Source: Candidatus Woesearchaeota archaeon (lineage in GTDB: Archaea > Nanoarchaeota > Nanoarchaeia > Woesearchaeales > JAGVZT01). From it: a stretch of DNA of 64,000 bases. Shown in pieces: positions 61,001-64,000 of the stretch; the first letter of the stretch is position 1, and each line of letters begins with the position of its first letter. The notes below the pieces were generated by a model that had not been told where the DNA came from, searched no databases, and was given only the letters and a program-made list of their open reading frames with translations. Position numbers and translations under genes: made by a program. Where the stretch lies: contig JAFCGF010000004.1 in NCBI GenBank assembly GCA_017608295.1, positions 154,497-218,496 on the forward strand. The letters are read 5' to 3'.

Positions 61001-61257
61001 CTTTTCTCGAGGTGGTGCTTTCCGTTGAAAGTGGGGATGACTACACTCACACGTGGCAGCGTACTGTCAGGGATGTGTGCAATTGTGGGTGAGAATTCTC
61101 GTGTCGGCTGCGATACTGGAGATGCCTGCGTCGCTTCCACCACCTGCCTCAGGGTGTATGCACCACAGCCAGCGCATTTCCTCCTGGAGGAGGTCTTCGA
61201 CTTATAGGCAGTGATGCGCTTACCGCACTTGTCGCATACGAATTGCAGCCGTGCCAT
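58096..61257 (-). CDS. Zinc ribbon-GT2 glycosyltransferase-coiled coil-radical SAM/SPASM fusion protein
   Basis: 1053 residues in one open frame. Order: zinc ribbon (Cys8, Cys11, Cys28, Cys31); GT2 domain at about 68-330 with VSVVIPTFNGKHHL, VVDNASSDGT, LNNDTSV and YYEDVDYSLRL (WbbL/rhamnosyl type); charged coiled coil at about 375-735 with repeated QRE, LEKK and EEW-type heptads; radical SAM domain with DRCNSKCSHC (Cys755, Cys759, Cys762), IAGGEPLMRKD, TTNGHRI; and a SPASM-type end with CRVGLRTL, CHLCWNM, CSRECFILNC. No membrane helix. Both catalytic parts look intact. It stands alone with its own promoter. A GT2 enzyme tied to a radical SAM enzyme suggests consecutive steps on one sugar or glycopeptide. 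Confidence 0.92.
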   Translation of the reverse strand: MARLQFVCDKCGKRITAYKSKTSSRRKCAGCGAYTLRQVVEATQASPVSQPTREFSPTIAHIPDSTLPRVSVVIPTFNGKHHLEKSLPSLQEIDYPPNQVEIIVVDNASSDGTAEFIQSKFPDVKLIRQEENHYCKANNAGIRQATGEYVCLLNNDTSVEKPWLRELVNVIHLNPEIGAVGSKVLLLSGRIHTTGHYEQPNFHWGDRGFEEEDKGQYDEMGEVPSLCGVSVLYRRECFDDVGLLDERFVAYYEDVDYSLRLRKKGWKLFYVPKSVVHHFYNGTASALSQEGISFTRYYTERNRLLLIAKHKPDMLPDALSTFSHFYVDKDYRILYQALPVVLPALFENADSGKLPALLTHLFESLRKIVVYESEGIRTERIMYQKRLKALEEQWQRNITKELKQVNAKWQRELEARQKAFDEKKKKLIERHEELVQSQRESLVTSYESALKNLEKKFEVTEAAWLEKKEEMVAEYEKRLREQRETLAETHQAALQRHERRIKKAEAAWQGEKNELLTDFETRSQKQQDKHEETLSSLRKELDAPLEKIGALTVQMHLLEKDLEQKQNELEGFREQAETREHRFREEISKLRDDISRREQDLGQLSYELAVAREHPLAKISNKLKLDVVGEGTKDEIIARLRNRLQAKDRDLRVALTKLDAEYGNFRKFQTENEGKVEQFLEAERRAADFHAEVLDLRKLLATHEREMVSLTRELRERRETALALSRENGGVGSDTKVLVPAEKPEVVHLSITDRCNSKCSHCDYWKRKKSRDLSSEDVKRVITRLHDWLGPFELHIAGGEPLMRKDLLALLAFARDLGVRMTLTTNGHRINETIANGLLESGVSAVNISVDGLEETHDRFRGVPGSFQRALRAAELLSAGGDGQGRLDVTFTSVVHAGNLAQLPQIVRLAEDKGLSGITLQALCSTFDAEFAPDWWEKSEMWPSDIRSVDAAFDELEEMKLRGSLISNSISHMEHMRQYFEMPGPYPGECRVGLRTLHVDEQGQCHLCWNMAPIGSALEDDLAALWTSEKAEEQRKAIRGCSRECFILNCNYL

Positions 61258-61302
61258 TATTTCCCCTAGATCAAATTCCCAGAATTCTCAAATTCCACTT
61301 AG

Positions 61303-61311
61303 CTTTAAAAG
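61303..61311 (-). promoter_or_regulatory. TATA box of the fusion gene
   Basis: CTTTTAAAG; predicted start near 61281, a 24-nt leader with GGGGA before ATG 61257. Confidence 0.45.
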
Positions 61312-61358
61312 CTTTTGCTGATGAGATTAGTGCAAGTCTCTCGGCTAGAGTATTCCAC

Positions 61359-62402
61359 TCAGGAAAGATTAGGGCTCAGAACCCCAGGACTCGTCTCATT
61401 AATGACAAAGAGCACCCAAGGAAAAAGCTCCTCCGCCAGCATCTTGTTGCCTTCCGCATTATAATGGTAGTCTTCCCTGCTCAACCTATGCTTACGACCT
61501 CCCCACATAACCTCATCTTGGTTTTCGAAGCTCTGAAAGGTGTAGTAGCCGCCTGCATCTACAGTGTCAGGTTGCAGGATATATTGATCACTCTCATCAT
61601 ATACCCCGAAGGGGACACCCAACTCCTGCGTCTTGTTCAACATAAGAGTCAAATACCTCCTTATACAAGAGTATCGCTCCTCATCTCCTAAGGAAGAGAA
61701 TTGTCTGGACACTTTTTCATCGATTGGCAAGGAGCCGAATTGCCCAGTATTAGTGGCGTTCCAAATAATTTCTCCCCCCAGTGATTCAAGCTCCAAGGCC
61801 AAGAAGCATTCAAAGACATCACTCTCTAGTGTCTGAAGGAGGACAAAGTCCGGCGAATAGTTGAGATATTTCATAAGCAGACAGTACTCACCGTGAGGAT
61901 CGCCCCCGGGATACCCCAGGTTCCAGACCTCAAAGGTGTAAGTGCTGTTCAAGCTGTTCAGCTTGCGTTCAAGAATCTCTGGATAGGCTTCATCATTGTT
62001 TACTCCCAGGCCAAATGTAACTGAATCCCCAAGCACAAAAATACGATAGGTGTTTTGTGCCTTCTCAACAGGATAGTCTCTACCGCGGAATCCGATAGAA
62101 TTAATACTTATCACTGATTTTGGGAGCCTGACCATCCAACCATGGTATTCTCTTGTGCAGTTAGGAACAAAATAAGCACTAACATAACAGGGCGAAAGAT
62201 ATTTCTCATTGAAACATTCAAGGGAGATTTTTTTCAGGTCCAAAGGCAATACTCTAATTCGAAACTCGTCAAGAACAAATTCCGCGAGTGATATGCCGCC
62301 AAGAAATCCCGCCCTCTCAACGGCAGCATTCAGAAGAAAGAAGAAAAGGATAACAGTAACAATCAACAGGGTGACGTTACGCAAGAGTTGCTTACCCCCC
62401 AT
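61359..62402 (-). CDS. Membrane-anchored SGNH/GDSL hydrolase
   Basis: 347 residues. N-terminal helix at about 9-26. SINSIGFRGRDYPVEK and YRIFVLGDSVTFG with Ser127 place it with the pair at 56005-58058; LGYPGGDPHG and EDYHYNAEGNKMLAEEL give the later blocks. The D-Y-H end is a D-x-H form as in its intact paralogue. It flanks the fusion gene on the opposite side from those two. Start confirmed by the TATA box. Confidence 0.83.
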   Translation of the reverse strand: MGGKQLLRNVTLLIVTVILFFFLLNAAVERAGFLGGISLAEFVLDEFRIRVLPLDLKKISLECFNEKYLSPCYVSAYFVPNCTREYHGWMVRLPKSVISINSIGFRGRDYPVEKAQNTYRIFVLGDSVTFGLGVNNDEAYPEILERKLNSLNSTYTFEVWNLGYPGGDPHGEYCLLMKYLNYSPDFVLLQTLESDVFECFLALELESLGGEIIWNATNTGQFGSLPIDEKVSRQFSSLGDEERYSCIRRYLTLMLNKTQELGVPFGVYDESDQYILQPDTVDAGGYYTFQSFENQDEVMWGGRKHRLSREDYHYNAEGNKMLAEELFPWVLFVINETSPGVLSPNLS

Positions 62403-62423
62403 CTTGTTCCATCAACGGAGACA

Positions 62424-62433
62424 GATATAAAAA
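62424..62433 (-). promoter_or_regulatory. TATA box of the fifth SGNH gene
   Basis: TTTTTATATC centred 26-27 nt before ATG 62402. Confidence 0.55.
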
Positions 62434-62552
62434 TATTGTGCCCCTGCTTTCTCGCTAATTCGCACCATGCCCAGAGATGGCCTCCAAAAGGTTTATCTAT
62501 CTGCAGGGAAACACGAGAAGACTAGAGGTGCTGGGCAGGCAAGGGTTATCCG

Positions 62553-63812
62553 ATGGGAATATGTGCACAGAAAGAGCGCAGAACAGCAGCTAAGCTAATT
62601 ATCCTTCTTGCTCTGTTCGTGCTCATGAGCTGCCATAAATCCTCTCCTGAGAACCATGGAGTGCTTGAGGGGAAACCCTCCGATGAACCACAGATGAGCA
62701 TTCAAGAGGATGTTCGCAATTTCAATAAGGCTATCTCTGTGAATCCGAGATTAAACGATTGGAGTGAAAAATGTCAGTCCCTGTGTCACTCCCTCACTGA
62801 CCCGTACCTCGCTTATATCTGTTTACGAGTGAGTTATCGGCCACACATGCGTCTTTTCGTGACGTCCGAGTTCCACTATAGCTTCTACAACATGGATCAA
62901 CCAAAGCTTGAGAGTCTTCCTGTGGTGGAGGGGTGTGGAAGTAATGAGCCGCTTCTGAACCTTTTCTGCACTTATAGCAAAGTAGCTCACCTCGCACGGC
63001 AGGACGAAAAAAGGGCAAATTCCATCTGCGACATGTTTGAGGATGATTGTCTCAAGGGAGAATGCGAATTCTACAGGGCAATTTCTGCAGTGATGGCTCT
63101 CTCAGAGAATTTAACTAGTGCAAGAGATTATCTCTTCGACCATTGTGAAGAGATTAACCATTCCTGGTGGAAGTCTGAATGTTTTTTTCTCCTCGCTGAT
63201 GAGTTGTCACAATTGAAAGAGCCTGACATTCAGGACATTGTCTTGGCTTGCGAGAGATCTTCAGATATTGAACCAAGCTTTCTCTGTTTCAACCATCTAG
63301 CCTATAGTATGGCATCAGAGCGTGCCTTGGCATTTTGCAACGCGGTCAGAGGAAATGAAAGATATAAACGGGAATGTATCCTCGGCCTATTCCCCGAGCT
63401 TGGGGGCAGTATTTTTGAGAGTATGCCTTCAGCAATCACAGCTTGCCTAGATCTATCGGAGGATTATCAGAAGTACTGCTTCAGGGCAATTGGCAACAGG
63501 GTGTATGAGGGATTGTACGACCCGGATAAAGAAGCCAATAAAGGTCTCAACAGGTCCACCATGTTGGAACTGTGCGGACTTATGCCGCAAAAATATGAAT
63601 ATGATTGTATCTATGGTGCCTGGATAAGAACCGCGGATGAATCACAAGGGCATCTAGATTGTGCTGAGTTCCCGCAAGACTACACCTCTCGTTGTCAGAA
63701 ACACTTAGCCTTTATTCAGGAAGCAGTAGACAACGGGCTCGCAGACTGGGATGGGAGCCCCACACTCTTGGGTTTGCCTGAGAGCACTAGCAATAGCCTT
63801 TCAAGCAGTTAA
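62553..63812 (+). CDS. Lipoprotein with Cys-rich helical repeats
   Basis: 419 residues. A hydrophobic segment ends in a lipobox (LMSC, Cys at about residue 30), so it is probably a lipoprotein anchored to the outer side. The rest is helical with Cys pairs at repeat-like spacing: KCQSLCHS, CDMFEDDC, HCEEINH, CERSSDIEPSFLC, ECILGLFPEL, CLDLSEDYQKYC, DCIYGAW and CAEFPQDYTSRC. It shares its style with the protein at 55368 and closes the surface island. Function unknown; surface binding or scaffold role suggested. Confidence 0.72.
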   Translation: MGICAQKERRTAAKLIILLALFVLMSCHKSSPENHGVLEGKPSDEPQMSIQEDVRNFNKAISVNPRLNDWSEKCQSLCHSLTDPYLAYICLRVSYRPHMRLFVTSEFHYSFYNMDQPKLESLPVVEGCGSNEPLLNLFCTYSKVAHLARQDEKRANSICDMFEDDCLKGECEFYRAISAVMALSENLTSARDYLFDHCEEINHSWWKSECFFLLADELSQLKEPDIQDIVLACERSSDIEPSFLCFNHLAYSMASERALAFCNAVRGNERYKRECILGLFPELGGSIFESMPSAITACLDLSEDYQKYCFRAIGNRVYEGLYDPDKEANKGLNRSTMLELCGLMPQKYEYDCIYGAWIRTADESQGHLDCAEFPQDYTSRCQKHLAFIQEAVDNGLADWDGSPTLLGLPESTSNSLSSS

Positions 63813-63849
63813 TGTGCGCAGATAACATCAACTCGCCGCTCAGCCATAT

Positions 63850-63996
63850 CATAAATGTACAGCATTTATGAGTGCCAGAAATCTCCGATTCAAAGAAGTG
63901 GTATGCCACTTCTTGAACAAGAATTCTACGAATTCTTTGTTTCTGAGCATAGGGTAAACCACAGGTTTATCATTCCTGAAATCCATTGGATTTCAG
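63850..63996. repeat. Array of five short hairpins
   Basis: Five palindromes in 147 bases: CATAAATG/CATTTATG (63850-63870), AAGAAGTGG/CCACTTCTT (63893-63914), AAGAATTC/GAATTCTT (63919-63937), GGTAAACC/GGTTTATC (63953-63971, one G-T) and CTGAAATCC/GGATTTCAG (63976-63996). Loops are only 3-5 bases. Stems differ in sequence, so this is not a CRISPR array; no gene is seen between 63813 and the window end. Confidence 0.7.
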
Positions 63997-64000
63997 TTAT

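Noticed and set aside
63850..63996. CRISPR array
   Set aside because: The palindromes differ in sequence and spacing; there are no identical direct repeats with unique spacers and no cas gene in the window.

Overview
The window is archaeal. Supporting marks are an archaeal-type ribosomal protein uS7, the archaea-only GatD/GatE amidotransferase, a 2-oxoacid:ferredoxin oxidoreductase with its gamma domain fused to alpha, a tRNA-His with an encoded G-1, and many TATA boxes centred 26-27 nt before an ATG (leaderless transcription), mixed with genes that use Shine-Dalgarno sites. Secreted proteins with tandem 'C-x-DSDGG' modules and Cys-paired helical repeats, together with scattered informational genes, point to a DPANN archaeon of the woesearchaeote/pacearchaeote kind. 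That placement is inference from protein style; no rRNA is present.

Layout. 1-3173: 3'-truncated secreted subtilisin-like protease with two right-handed beta-helix modules. 3219-8949: korB/korA, a 33-residue membrane peptide, a coiled-coil protein, a single-cluster ferredoxin and an ABC-2 exporter. 9041-20756: PlsC-like acyltransferase, HAD phosphatase, M50 protease, pyruvate phosphate dikinase, Na+/Ca2+ exchanger, a two-gene unit ending in an MIT-like AAA ATPase, a Lys-rich membrane protein and a GH15 glycosidase. 20780-29264: two paralogous HExxH proteins, uS7, gatD-gatE, small unknowns, an overlapping toxin-antitoxin-like pair, and tRNA-His with a duplicated 3' end beside hairpins.

29309-63812 is a roughly 34-kb cell-surface island: a nucleotide-sugar epimerase/dehydratase, an STT3/AglB-like oligosaccharyltransferase, several GT4 and GT2 glycosyltransferases, a GT-C membrane transferase, a methyltransferase, five membrane-anchored SGNH proteins (one apparently dead), Cys-rich secreted proteins and seven radical SAM proteins. 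Five of the latter form one tightly overlapping operon of paralogues with a reduced SPASM tail. A sixth carries a B12-binding-type domain. The seventh is fused in a 1053-residue protein to an N-terminal zinc ribbon, a GT2 glycosyltransferase and a long coiled coil. That fusion and the gene order suggest (inference) that radical chemistry is part of building or modifying the surface glycan or glycoprotein; this is the strongest candidate for an undescribed system here.

Core metabolism is simple: PPDK links pyruvate and PEP, the 2-oxoacid oxidoreductase with ferredoxin handles 2-oxoacid oxidation, GH15 releases glucose, and GatDE makes Gln-tRNA(Gln). All functions are read from sequence motifs by eye; no database search was run.
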